Part shown: one piece after another, positions 35,701 through 43,833 of the stretch
Layout of the letters: every line of letters starts with the position of its first letter
Position numbering within the stretch: position 1 is the stretch's first letter
Source of the DNA: Sphingobacteriales bacterium
Lineage (GTDB): Bacteria > Bacteroidota > Bacteroidia > Chitinophagales > LD1
DNA length: 64,000 nucleotides
Assembly: GCA_018262795.1 (NCBI GenBank)
Contig: JADFDM010000010.1
Coordinates: forward strand, 1 to 64,000
Direction: 5' to 3'
Program-made: the position numbers and the translations under genes
The notes under the pieces: generated by a model
The model's input: the letters and a program-made list of their open reading frames with translations, nothing else
What the model was told of the DNA's origin: nothing
Database searches by the model: none

Positions 35701-36596
35701 GGTGCTGTTTGAATCCGTTTGCCGGTTCCTGCATCGGTGGTGAGGAAATAAAAATTCTTATCAGAGAACAAATTCTTTTCGTGCGAAAAAGTCTGCGTAG
35801 TGGCATTGTATTTCCACTGGTCTGCCATTTGTCCGTAGAACAAAAGATAATCGTCCTGATCTAAGTGGTTGTTGCCGTTATTGTCCACAACCATAGTGGG
35901 GTTTTCGAGCAAATCATCGGGATAATAAGTAGCGTTATCATCGGGCAACATACCTCCTCCGTTTCCAAAAATTGCAAGTCGGTTCAGGTTGATGTTTTCA
36001 GGATTTACCCCCAGTTTATTTTTTACAAAATCATAATCTACTTTATAAATGCCTTCGGTGGCCACTGCAATTTTGTACCAAGTGCCACCCGCCAACACCG
36101 AATTAGAAGCATAAGAATTAGTCGAGCGATGTTGCGGCTTTGGAGTGACTGAAACTCGCAGGGTAAAACTCTCTAATTTTTCAACTTGCCCACCAGCATT
36201 CTTTCTAAAGGGGAGAAACTCCACAAACACTCCGGGTCTTTTCCGGAGATACGAAAGAGTAGCTTTTGGGTCTATATTTTCGTTGATAAAACCAATGCTG
36301 CCCTTATCTATAGATACAGGAGAGTAAACCGGATTAACGAGCTGCACCGATACCTCACCGGAAACAGCGACCGGAATTCTTTCTCTGTAAACCGGTAACA
36401 GATTGTACTGCTCATAAGGGGCGGCATCTGTAAAAGTGGGCTGAGTAATAGTTTTAGCGTCCAGTGTATGAAAAGTTTTTGCTTTCGGAAGCCAGTCAAT
36501 TTTTCTCACAAAATCTTGTGCATTGGCAAATGACCCGCCAATCATTAACAGCATTAAAAATACTGCCCCTCTCTTTAAAACCGAAAAACTTCGCAT
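32727..36596 (-). CDS. porU: Type IX secretion sortase PorU
   Basis: A 1289-residue gingipain-family (peptidase C25) protein that removes C-terminal sorting domains and attaches cargos at the cell surface. A signal peptide ends near NAQ (about 27). The peptidase domain has LIVNWIGHGGVTNW with catalytic His799 and LFITATCEFSRFD with Cys833. The last 90 residues resemble a sorting domain themselves (VFNYPNPFTTHTQFMFEHN ... GKGVYVYKLNVRDSQG), which PorU keeps. Start ATG at 36596 gives the signal peptide; an ATG nine codons upstream is possible. It is divergent from the PorP/SprF gene and sits ahead of porV, the usual Bacteroidetes order. Confidence 0.92.
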   Translation of the reverse strand: MRSFSVLKRGAVFLMLLMIGGSFANAQDFVRKIDWLPKAKTFHTLDAKTITQPTFTDAAPYEQYNLLPVYRERIPVAVSGEVSVQLVNPVYSPVSIDKGSIGFINENIDPKATLSYLRKRPGVFVEFLPFRKNAGGQVEKLESFTLRVSVTPKPQHRSTNSYASNSVLAGGTWYKIAVATEGIYKVDYDFVKNKLGVNPENINLNRLAIFGNGGGMLPDDNATYYPDDLLENPTMVVDNNGNNHLDQDDYLLFYGQMADQWKYNATTQTFSHEKNLFSDKNFYFLTTDAGTGKRIQTAPSAGSANHVITDFDEYAYHESDEENTLQSGRTWLGDKMTGFNNTKSFSFDFPNIITSVPVQIISSIGAKTNYGSHTTVTVNGQTLITHTDTGINPNNIYPPGALPYTASATFTAASTAISVVYTFSPNADPTGTAATYIDWFELHLKRALTMSGDAMTFRNISSVGTGNISEFRLGNASGNLSVWDVSNVGDIKRMPSSVNGSTLSFTTATDNMKQFIAFSPYGSFSNPEYIGQVANQNLHAIGEPDMVIVTYDAFAAASEELANFHRSNEGISVNVVKLSEIYNEFGCGKPDISSIRNLMRMLYDRAGSDTAIMPRYLLLMGDGSFDPKNRVPDNNNFVPTYQSYESYSETASFTSDDFYGLLDINEGGNIANAAQKLDVAVGRIPVASEQEAWDVVNKIKNYKHPSTSGPTCVQITANNSWRNIVTFIGDDQDGDTHLDASDNICESTRALYPVYNYDKIYLDAYKQLSTPAGDRYPDVNTAILNRLNSGTLIVNWIGHGGVTNWAHERIFNMSDIVQLENKERLPLFITATCEFSRFDLPARTAGEWLIVNGKGGAIASITTVRLVYSNANEALNSKVFKYMFEPYEGRDPTLGELTMETKNTVQTDINNTRKFVLLGDPALQINYPRYNVVTTEVNNRPITQPHDTLKALSLITFKGEVRDDNNNKMTSFNGVVYPTVYDKISTLQTLGNDADSPIRNFKLYKNLLFKGKASVTNGDFSFTFMVPKDINYQFGNGRISYYADNGNYVDAHGYNNDIVIGGSADSFNLDGEGPQMKIYMNDEKFVFGGTTDESPILLVKFEDASGINTVGNGIGHDLTADLDNDAQHKIVLNDYYESALDSFQKGSVKYPFSKLADGHHTLKVKSWDIQNNSSEDYTEFVVASNAKLALTHVFNYPNPFTTHTQFMFEHNKPCDDLSVLIQIYTISGRIVKTLRDEVHCEGFRVNDIDWDGRDDYGDPIGKGVYVYKLNVRDSQGNSAHKFEKLVVLR

Positions 36597-36717
36597 AGAA
36601 CCGTGATAAAACAAACGTATCATTATTTTTGGGCGTTTTTATCGAAAGCGCGCAATAAAACGAGGTGCTTTTGGTTTTATTTCGCAGCCGAATTTATTTT
36701 CTGCCTGTAATATTAAA

Positions 36718-37791
36718 ATGACCAATTTGAAAACATCATGGAAGCTGTGCTCATTTAACACGTGGTGTCTAAAAAGTATTGCCGCTTTTTTGTTGCTGAG
36801 TTTTATGAACCCGGTATTGTCGCAGGATGTGGAGATGAGCCAGTATTTCTCGGCTCCGCTACACCTGAATCCCGCTCTTGCAGGTATTTCTTACGGGCCG
36901 CGAGTCACACTGAACTATCGCAACCAATGGAGTGGATTGGGCGATGGCTTTAATGGTGGATACACTACTTATATGGCGGGTTTCGATATGCACATTCAAC
37001 AGATGCGCGGAGGTATTGGAGCATTGTTTGTAGCCGACCAAATTGCCAATGGCCTGTATGCCACCTACCGGGCATCCATTATGTATTCGCAGCAGTTTAA
37101 GATTAACCGGAAGATGGCGATTAAACTGGGTATTGAAGGCACTTACATTAATACCCGCATTAAGTGGAATGAACTATTGTGGAGCGATATGATTAATCCC
37201 TATACGGGCTTTTATAACAACGTGGACGTGCCGAACACCACCACCGAGCCGATGCCGGGAAAAACCTCTACCCACCGAGGAGATGTAGGAGCAGGAATTG
37301 TGTTTTTTACAGAGAAACTTTATGTAGGCTTTGCCGTAAATAATCTCTTAATGCGCAAAGAATCTTTTAATGGAGTGGACGAATCGAGTGTGCCGCCCCG
37401 GTTCGTTGGACATTTTGGAGCTAACTTTCCTATCCGGCACAGAAAAGAGACGAGGTACAATATTTGGATATCACCAAACGTTTTGTTTGTGAATCAAGGA
37501 AAATCATTTCAGGCGGGAGGCACCTTGCTCACCGGAATTAGTTTTGCATATTTCGGTCTCGGTTTCCGCCATTCAATACGAAATTTCGATTCGGTGATTG
37601 GTTATGTTGGCTTTAAAAAAGGAAAATTCAGAGTGGGATACAGTTACGATTACACCATTTCAAAGCTCATGAACCGCACGGGTGGAACGCACGAGCTTTC
37701 ATTCACGTTTAATTGGACGGGGGATGATAATTCCCTTAATCCCAAAAAGATGAAGGGATATGTGCCTTGCCCCGATATTCTGAACTTCTGA
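36718..37791 (+). CDS. PorP/SprF-family type IX secretion outer-membrane protein
   Basis: A 357-residue outer-membrane barrel. A signal region ends at LSQD (about residue 41); the mature start carries the family words MSQYFSAPLHLNPALAGI (about 43-60) and VTLNYRNQWSGLG. The remainder is alternating strands to GTHELSFTFNW near the end. Such proteins pair with secreted adhesins in gliding or help anchor surface proteins (SprF with SprB). Family-level call is firm; the individual partner is unknown. A gldJ gene follows 128 bases later. Confidence 0.9.
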   Translation: MTNLKTSWKLCSFNTWCLKSIAAFLLLSFMNPVLSQDVEMSQYFSAPLHLNPALAGISYGPRVTLNYRNQWSGLGDGFNGGYTTYMAGFDMHIQQMRGGIGALFVADQIANGLYATYRASIMYSQQFKINRKMAIKLGIEGTYINTRIKWNELLWSDMINPYTGFYNNVDVPNTTTEPMPGKTSTHRGDVGAGIVFFTEKLYVGFAVNNLLMRKESFNGVDESSVPPRFVGHFGANFPIRHRKETRYNIWISPNVLFVNQGKSFQAGGTLLTGISFAYFGLGFRHSIRNFDSVIGYVGFKKGKFRVGYSYDYTISKLMNRTGGTHELSFTFNWTGDDNSLNPKKMKGYVPCPDILNF

Positions 37792-37867
37792 TTCACAACG
37801 ATTTTTTTATTTAAACACTCGGTTGAAAATTTAGCGAATTATTTTTTTGAGCTTTAACTGAATATTC

Positions 37868-37876
37868 TATTTTAGC
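37868..37876 (+). promoter_or_regulatory. Putative promoter of gldJ
   Basis: TATTTTAGC, with TTTG 18 bases upstream (37846-37849), fits the Bacteroidetes -33/-7 spacing, 44 bases before the gldJ ATG. Motif evidence only. Confidence 0.45.
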
Positions 37877-37919
37877 AACCTTTAAATGAACAACCCTTCT
37901 AAAACTAAACAATCAAGCA

Positions 37920-39419
37920 ATGAAGCTTAGTAAATTGTATCTGCTGCTCGCCTTGCCCATTATGGCAGGGATTTCATCTTGCAGCAAGGAGAAGTCATCT
38001 GTTACCGGGTGGGATTATAATGACCCCAAGAATGGGGGATTTGAAGTCACCAAATATCAGGGGCAGGAAACAGGTCCCGGTCTGGTGTATATTCAGGGTG
38101 GAACTTTTGTCATGGGAAATACCGAGCAGGATGTGATGTATGAATATCACAACGTACCTCGCAGAGCTACAGTTTCTTCGTACTACATGGACGAAACCGA
38201 AATTGCAAACGTTCACTACCGTGAATATTTGTACTGGATGGTGCGCGTTTTCGGAAATGATTTTCCGGATGTGGTGAAGAAAGCGCTTCCCGATACCTTG
38301 GTGTGGAGAGATGAGCTGGCTTACAACGAACCTTATGTAGAATATTACTTCCGCCACCCGGCTTATGATTTTTATCCGGTAGTGGGAGTGAACTGGTTGC
38401 AGGCCAATGACTTTGCCTCTTGGCGTTCGGATCGTGTAAACGAAAGAATTTTGGTGGATAAAGGAGTATTAGCTGAAAATCCATCACAGGTAGGCAGTGA
38501 TAATTTCAACACTGAATCTTATCTGATTGGTCAGTATGAAGGCGCAGCCGGAAAAAGACCCGTAAAAGACTTGAACCCTAATGGCACCGGCACTCGTCAC
38601 GTCCGTTTAGAAGATGGAATTATGCTGCCGAAGTACCGCCTGCCTACAGAAGCAGAATGGGAATATGCCGCACTTGGTTTAATAGGCAATCAGCCTAATG
38701 GAGGAGAGGAGAGAATTACCGACAGAAGAATTTATCCTTGGAATGGAACTTCTACCCGTTACCCTAAAAGTGGTATGTGGCAAGGAGAGTTTTTGGCAAA
38801 CTTCAAAAGAGGACGCGGAGACAACATGGGAGTTGCCGGTAAGCTAAACGATAATGCAGACGTAACTGCTCCGGTAAAATCTTATATGCCGAACGACTTT
38901 GGTTTATATAACATGGCCGGTAACGTGAATGAGTGGGTGCTGGATGTGTACCGCCCTATGACCACGATAGATGCTGACGATTTCAGAACTTTCCGTGGTA
39001 ATGTATTTATGACGAAGGTGCTGGATGCCGATGGCAATCCGGTTGAAAAAGATAGCTTAGGTCACATTCAATATCGCGAGGTAACGCAGGAAGAAAGTGC
39101 TAACCGCAGAAACTACAGAAGAGGTGATGTAAGAAATTTTGAAGACGGTGATGAAGTATCTAACGTGGATTATAAATTCGGACAATCTTCTTTGATTGAT
39201 GATAATGTGCGGGTTTATAAAGGCGGTAGCTGGAAGGACAGAGCTTATTTCCTTTCTCCCGGAAACAGAAGATATTTAGACCAAACACTTTCTACCGATG
39301 ATCTTGGATTCCGTTGTGCTATGGATCGCGTAGGCTCCCCTTCAGGAAATTATATGAAAGGCGGAAAAGGTGGAAACAATTTCCCGAAAGAAAAGGGTAA
39401 AAGAAAAATGAAGGGATAA
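37920..39419 (+). CDS. gldJ: Gliding motility/type IX secretion lipoprotein GldJ
   Basis: A 499-residue lipoprotein needed for gliding and for stability of other Gld proteins in flavobacteria. Lipobox ISSC puts the lipid on Cys21. The mature part is a sulfatase-modifying-factor (FGE) fold: YIQGGTFVMGNTEQD (about 59-73), DETEIANVHYREYLYW, YRLPTEAEWEYAALG, NMAGNVNEWVLDVY and the final VYKGGSWKDRAY...LGFRCAMDR. The last 25 residues are Gly/Lys-rich. FGE-like enzymatic activity is not expected of GldJ. The PorP/SprF gene precedes and murF follows, as in many relatives; a terminator lies before murF. Confidence 0.92.
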   Translation: MKLSKLYLLLALPIMAGISSCSKEKSSVTGWDYNDPKNGGFEVTKYQGQETGPGLVYIQGGTFVMGNTEQDVMYEYHNVPRRATVSSYYMDETEIANVHYREYLYWMVRVFGNDFPDVVKKALPDTLVWRDELAYNEPYVEYYFRHPAYDFYPVVGVNWLQANDFASWRSDRVNERILVDKGVLAENPSQVGSDNFNTESYLIGQYEGAAGKRPVKDLNPNGTGTRHVRLEDGIMLPKYRLPTEAEWEYAALGLIGNQPNGGEERITDRRIYPWNGTSTRYPKSGMWQGEFLANFKRGRGDNMGVAGKLNDNADVTAPVKSYMPNDFGLYNMAGNVNEWVLDVYRPMTTIDADDFRTFRGNVFMTKVLDADGNPVEKDSLGHIQYREVTQEESANRRNYRRGDVRNFEDGDEVSNVDYKFGQSSLIDDNVRVYKGGSWKDRAYFLSPGNRRYLDQTLSTDDLGFRCAMDRVGSPSGNYMKGGKGGNNFPKEKGKRKMKG

Positions 39420-39442
39420 TCTCCCGATGGATAATACTAAAT

Positions 39443-39473
39443 CCCTCCGCATTTGCGGGGGGATTTTTATTTT
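39443..39473 (+). terminator. Terminator between gldJ and murF
   Basis: CCCTCCGC (39443-39450) pairs with GCGGGGGG (39455-39462), eight pairs with one T-G, loop ATTT, followed by ATTTTTATTTT. It ends seven bases before the murF ATG, so it sits inside any murF leader transcribed from gldJ. Confidence 0.75.
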
Positions 39474-39479
39474 CAACCG

Positions 39480-40784
39480 ATGCAAATAGAAAAACTGTAC
39501 GCTCTTTTTAAATCTTCTGCCGGTGTAACTACCGATACCAGAAGCATTGCTGCGGGCACTATTTTTTTTGCGCTGAAGGGAGAAAAATTTAATGCCAATG
39601 AATTTGCTGAAGAGGCACTGAAAAAAGGAGCCGCCTATGTGGTCGTAGATGAAATTACCCAAGCAGAATGGATAAAGAAATATGCGGGGCAGATAATTCA
39701 GGTGGAGGATTCTTTAAAGACTTTACAGCAATTGGCAGCTTATCATCGGCAGCAATTTGAGTGCCCGGTGTTGGCCATTACCGGTTCTAACGGCAAAACC
39801 ACCACCAAGGAATTGATCGCTGCGGTGCTCTCTTCTAAATACAAAACTTATGCTACCAAAGGCAATCTCAATAACCATATAGGTATTCCGCTGACGTTGC
39901 TTTCTATGAAAGCGGAAGTGGAGTTTGCGGTGATTGAAATGGGAGCCAATCACCGAGGGGAAATTGCTTCGTACTGCGAATATGTGTGCCCCGATTTCGG
40001 TATTATCACCAATGTAGGAATGGCGCACACGGAGGGCTTTGGCGGCTTTGACGGTGTGGTAAAGGGAAAGACAGAGTTGTATGCTTACCTCGCATCTTCA
40101 GGCGGGAAAGTGTTTGTGTGCGCTGAAAATGAAATCCTCCAAGAGAGAATCAATCATTACAAATTTCCAAATACAGCGGTAGTTAGTTATGGCAAATCAT
40201 CTGCTGCATTTTGCAAAGGCGAAATTGGGAATAGCAAAGAATTTCTTTCGGTAATAATAGATGGCGAAGCCATACAAACCAATTTGGTGGGTCATTACAA
40301 TTTTGAAAATGTGATGAGCGCTGCATGTGTAGGGAAGTATTTCGGAGTGGAGCAGAACCGCATTAAATCGGCCATTGAAAATTACATTCCTTCCAACAAT
40401 CGCAGCCAAAAAATTACAGTGGGTAATAACACTATTATTCTGGATGCTTACAATGCAAACCCCTCCAGCATGAAAGCGGCTATTGAGAATTTTGATAAAA
40501 TAACAGCTGATAAAAAAGTGATGATACTCGGTGAAATGATGGAGTTGGGAGAGTGCTCTGCTGCCGAACACAGGCGCATAAAAGAGATGACAGATAGCAT
40601 GAAAATAGCGCAAAGAATTTTTGTAGGGGCGGGATTTGCTTTTCTGAAACAGGCAGGGGATGTGCTACATTTCTCAACTACTGATGAACTGAAAAAGTGG
40701 TATGAGAAACAGCGCTTTGAGCACTGCACTATTCTTATTAAAGGCTCGCGAAAAAATCAGTTGGAGAAAATTCTCACTGACTAA
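39480..40784 (+). CDS. murF: UDP-N-acetylmuramoyl-tripeptide-D-alanyl-D-alanine ligase
   Basis: Cytosolic ATP-dependent ligase that adds D-Ala-D-Ala to UDP-MurNAc-tripeptide, the last soluble step of the peptidoglycan precursor. The 434-residue protein shows the MurF N-domain (GVTTDTRSIAAGTIFFALKG, 15-34), the P-loop TGSNGKTTTK (101-110), the EMGANHRGEI word, and the C-domain ILDAYNANPSSMKAA with the later GEMMELGE. ATG at 39480 yields the family N-terminus. Its last 26 bases (40763-40788, spanning the stop) are repeated at 40871-40896 beyond a small palindromic element. Confidence 0.94.
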   Translation: MQIEKLYALFKSSAGVTTDTRSIAAGTIFFALKGEKFNANEFAEEALKKGAAYVVVDEITQAEWIKKYAGQIIQVEDSLKTLQQLAAYHRQQFECPVLAITGSNGKTTTKELIAAVLSSKYKTYATKGNLNNHIGIPLTLLSMKAEVEFAVIEMGANHRGEIASYCEYVCPDFGIITNVGMAHTEGFGGFDGVVKGKTELYAYLASSGGKVFVCAENEILQERINHYKFPNTAVVSYGKSSAAFCKGEIGNSKEFLSVIIDGEAIQTNLVGHYNFENVMSAACVGKYFGVEQNRIKSAIENYIPSNNRSQKITVGNNTIILDAYNANPSSMKAAIENFDKITADKKVMILGEMMELGECSAAEHRRIKEMTDSMKIAQRIFVGAGFAFLKQAGDVLHFSTTDELKKWYEKQRFEHCTILIKGSRKNQLEKILTD

Positions 40785-40896
40785 CTCTCCGCCCGCGGCT
40801 GTGTCCTCACAGACGCGCTTGATAATCCAAAAATGTCTGTGAGGACACAGACATTGGCGGAGACATTGGCGGAGAAAATTCTCGCTGACTAACTCT
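40763..40896. repeat. Direct repeat of the murF end flanking the palindrome
   Basis: A 26-base sequence beginning GGAGAAAATTCTC at 40763-40788 recurs at 40871-40896 with one substitution (A to G). The first copy includes the murF stop codon. The pair brackets the palindromic element, like a duplicated insertion site. Confidence 0.7.
40789..40860. repeat. 72-bp palindromic repeat element
   Basis: The arms are CCGCC-N5-CTGTGTCCTCACAGAC (40789-40814) and GTCTGTGAGGACACAG-N5-GGCGG (40835-40860); the 16-base inner arms match perfectly around a 20-base centre. Each inner arm is itself a short palindrome (CTGTG/CACAG). A 12-base unit ACATTGGCGGAG occurs twice in tandem at 40851-40874. Confidence 0.75.
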
Positions 40897-41212
40897 GTTT
40901 TTTTAGAAATGTAATTTGCTCTCCATCATTGCGAGACCTCTTCGAGGCAATGCCATTAAGTTAAGGATGGATAGTTCTTCTTCGGCTAAAGCCGAGTTCC
41001 TTTTTACATCATTGCCAAATAGTTGCGATCTCATTAATCAAACCGATTGTTGAATAAAAGATATTGGCAGAATGCACTCTACCTGCAAAAATTTCTGCAA
41101 AATTCAGACGGTGGAGGATATAACCCAACTGGTTCGAGCATCCGATCGGACCAAAACAGAAAATCCTACATAGCTCCCGAAAAGCCGGAGGCTTTGCTTT
41201 TCTCTATGCCAG

Positions 41213-41318
41213 CGCCCGCGTCTGTGTCCTCATAATCACGCAATTAGCTCTCGCAGCGCCTGCATTTTCACAGTCGCTCATAGTTATCGAAAATGTCTGT
41301 GAAGCCACAGGCATTGGC
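41213..41318. repeat. Diverged second copy of the palindromic repeat
   Basis: The left part CGCCCGCGTCTGTGTCCTCA (41213-41232) and the right part ATGTCTGTGAAGCCACAG (from 41292) match the arms of the 40789-40860 element with substitutions, but the centre is about 60 bases longer. Confidence 0.5.
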
Positions 41319-41536
41319 TCCTCTCCTCCGCATCAGTAGCCAAGCTCGCGCCAAGCTGATGCTTCTGCATGACCGAACGGGCAAGGATGCAAATACCATA
41401 GCATTTGTACCCCAATATTTCTTTTCCACAAGTTCTTACCGCTTGGTAGATGCCCCTCCTATCCAAAAAGTAGAACAGATATAGGCAGGGGTGACGGTCG
41501 AGAAGCGAATTACTTCCCTCCCATCATCATCAGAAA

Positions 41537-43426
41537 TTATTTGTTTTTGCGCTTCGCCAACTCCATCAGCTTTTGACCGCGCAACAATATTTTTAGTCCG
41601 TTTCTTCTCAGCGAGATGTGCGACTCCTTCATTTCGTGATCGTCCATTCTATCTTTATAGGTGGCGAGGATGTCGCGATACGATAAAATGCCCACAATAG
41701 TTTTATGCTCATCGGAAACTACCGGCAGCACATCCACATTCTCTCTGGCCATCGTGCCGGCTGCCGTCCTAAGTGAGTCGTTGAGCTTAATATAAATAGA
41801 GTTTCGTTTTATCAACTCTCCGATCCCATCTTCCTGAGTATGATGTTCGCTGAATAAGTTGGAAGAGCTGATAATTCCTTTGTATTCGCCCCCATCATTT
41901 GAAACAATAAAATAATTGGGCTTGTAGTTCTGTTCCTTATCCAACCACTCCCGCACTTCTTTGATGCTGTTCTCTTCACTTAATATCACTCCATTATCTT
42001 CCATCACTTGTTCCACCGTCATTCGTTCCAACATATCCGGCTCATAAGAGTCAGGCGTTTTTACACCTCTTCGCGCAATTTTTTCGGTCATAATAGTATG
42101 CTCCATCAAGAAAAAAGAAACTAAGTAAGAAGCCACACAGGTAACTAATAAGGGCAGCAAAGCATTAATCTGGTAGGTTGTTTCAATGGCAAAAATGATA
42201 GAGGTGAGCAAGGCTCTGGAAGCCCCGGTAAACATGGCGGCCATGCCCACTAAGGCGGCCAATGGAATAGTGATACCTGCGGTAGGAAATAAATAAATAA
42301 CAGCCATACCCAATAAGGAACCGGTGGCTCCTCCGATAGTGAGCAATGGGGCTAAAGTTCCTCCGGAGGTGCCGCTGCCCAATGCAATGGCCCATGAAAT
42401 GAATTTGAAAAAGCACAGCGAGAAGATCACCTGCATGGTTAAGTTACCCGTAAGAATATCGGTAATGTTTTCGTACCCTACCCCCAGAGTGCGCGGAGAA
42501 ATATATCCTACTACTCCCACTACCAAGCCTCCTATGGCCGGCCACCACATCCAGTGAATGGGCAGTTTTTCAAAGCCTTCTTCGATCAGGTAAACTCCTT
42601 TGCTCACAAACACCGATAGGAACCCGATAATAACTCCGATGGCACCACAGGCTAACAATACTGAAGGACCGTGAGCGGTGATAGTTGCCATTTCGAAAAC
42701 GGGCTTTTGACTAAACAGCAAGTGATGCCCCGCAGCACCTACCATGCAAGCGATAGCTACCGGAATAAGGGAGCGGGGAGAAAATTCAAACAGCAATAAT
42801 TCTATCGCTAAAAACACGGCTGCGATAGGGCTGCCAAAAACCGCTGCCATACCGGCTGTAGCCCCGGCTGCGAGCAATATCTTTCGTTCGTTGTGCGATA
42901 TCTTTAAAATTTGTCCGATGGTAGAACCCAAAGCGCCCCCCGTTGCAATAATAGGCCCCTCGGCTCCAAAAGGCCCCCCCGTGCCAATGGCGATAGCCGA
43001 TGAAAGTGGTTTCAGATAAGTAATGGCCGGACTTATTTTACTTTGGTTGGTTAAGATTTGTTCCATCGCTTCGGGAATCCCGTGGCCGCGAATAGCTTTA
43101 GAACCGTAGAGCGCCATTAAACCGACTATCACCCCTCCGACTGCGGGAATAATGATAACGAATACCCCCAGTGAATTGGCAACAGGCGTGGCGTGTTCGT
43201 AGGAGAAATTTCCGTAGAACGAAAGGTTCGTAATCAGGTTGATCAGATAAATTAAAAACTTGGCTACTAAGCTAACTGCGATGGCTACTAAGAAAGCAAT
43301 AGCCGAAATAGTGAGAAGTCTTTTCTTGTTTTGATCGCTACGCGGAATTATATGTTCTACTTCTAAGGCGGGGTTTAAGGATGGGGCAATGGGAATTCCA
43401 TTGTCTAATAAATCAGGTCTTTTCAT
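41537..43426 (-). CDS. ClC-family chloride channel/transporter with CBS pair
   Basis: A 629-residue inner-membrane ClC protein. The selectivity motifs are GHGIPEAME (114-122; the usual Ser is His), GGPFGAEGP (150-158; gating Glu156 kept) and GTSGGTLAP in the later half. The internal proton glutamate of CLC-ec1 (Glu203) aligns with Leu210 in AIELLLFEF, so proton coupling may be lost or altered. Two CBS domains occupy about residues 475-610 (VEQVMEDNGVILSEE ... VVSDEHKTIVGILSYRDI), where nucleotides may regulate gating. Length is normal for ClC plus CBS. The gene stands alone between two gene-free tracts. Confidence 0.9.
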   Translation of the reverse strand: MKRPDLLDNGIPIAPSLNPALEVEHIIPRSDQNKKRLLTISAIAFLVAIAVSLVAKFLIYLINLITNLSFYGNFSYEHATPVANSLGVFVIIIPAVGGVIVGLMALYGSKAIRGHGIPEAMEQILTNQSKISPAITYLKPLSSAIAIGTGGPFGAEGPIIATGGALGSTIGQILKISHNERKILLAAGATAGMAAVFGSPIAAVFLAIELLLFEFSPRSLIPVAIACMVGAAGHHLLFSQKPVFEMATITAHGPSVLLACGAIGVIIGFLSVFVSKGVYLIEEGFEKLPIHWMWWPAIGGLVVGVVGYISPRTLGVGYENITDILTGNLTMQVIFSLCFFKFISWAIALGSGTSGGTLAPLLTIGGATGSLLGMAVIYLFPTAGITIPLAALVGMAAMFTGASRALLTSIIFAIETTYQINALLPLLVTCVASYLVSFFLMEHTIMTEKIARRGVKTPDSYEPDMLERMTVEQVMEDNGVILSEENSIKEVREWLDKEQNYKPNYFIVSNDGGEYKGIISSSNLFSEHHTQEDGIGELIKRNSIYIKLNDSLRTAAGTMARENVDVLPVVSDEHKTIVGILSYRDILATYKDRMDDHEMKESHISLRRNGLKILLRGQKLMELAKRKNK

Positions 43427-43833
43427 TTGATTTTAAATATTGGTCTCGTTCTAATTTTTTTGATGGTTTGTTGAATAAAATACAAAAGCCATAGCCAGTC
43501 TGCCGCTTTGCCAATCGCAAATTGGTAGCAAAGGCACAAAGCCCCTCAGGTTAAATTCCGTTGTTCTATTTTTCACTAAACGCTTGCCTTAAATTCAAGA
43601 GATTCTCTCTTAAACGCAGCAAAATTCATAGTTAGGGCTGCCGGGAAAGGTCGCCTCTAACTCGCTATTCCTGCCGCAATAGTAGGCATATCTCTTTTAT
43701 TGTAGTGGGATTTCGGGTTAAAAAAGCAAATAAGCTATGAGGAATTTAGACCCCGAAGGACCATGCCATTCAGTGAAGTGCATTTTGGCTTTACCGGAAG
43801 AAGAACAATTCCTCCTTCACTGAATAGCATTGA
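43427..43833. other. Intergenic region upstream of the ClC gene
   Basis: No gene seen in about 400 bases. It should hold the ClC promoter (minus strand) and the end of the SDR transcript. The only clear structure is the inverted repeat at 43768-43825. Confidence 0.5.
43768..43825. repeat. Inverted repeat after the SDR gene
   Basis: ATTCAGTGAAG (43768-43778) and CTTCACTGAAT (43815-43825) match perfectly around a 36-base centre; the match extends outward to GC with one mismatch. It lies nine bases beyond the stop of the SDR gene and has no T-tract, so it is not a classical terminator. Confidence 0.55.

Larger units (their letters stand above)
40785..41536. other. Gene-free tract with palindromic repeats
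   Basis: About 750 bases without a credible gene. It holds the 72-bp palindrome (40789-40860), a duplicated murF end (40871-40896), a TCATTGCGAG...CAATG palindromic segment (about 40926-40953), a small hairpin TCGGCT-AA-AGCCGA (40982-40995), an AAAGCC/GGCTTT hairpin (about 41181-41195) and a second diverged copy of the palindrome family (41213-41318). The mix suggests accumulated small mobile repeats. Confidence 0.6.

Noticed and set aside
40785-41320. CRISPR array
   Set aside because: The repeats are two inverted, diverged copies plus short tandem words, not evenly spaced direct repeats, and no cas gene is present.
41047-41484. Short open frames in the tract beyond murF
   Set aside because: Two or three overlapping 60-codon frames on both strands within repeat-rich sequence, no family words; treated as chance.
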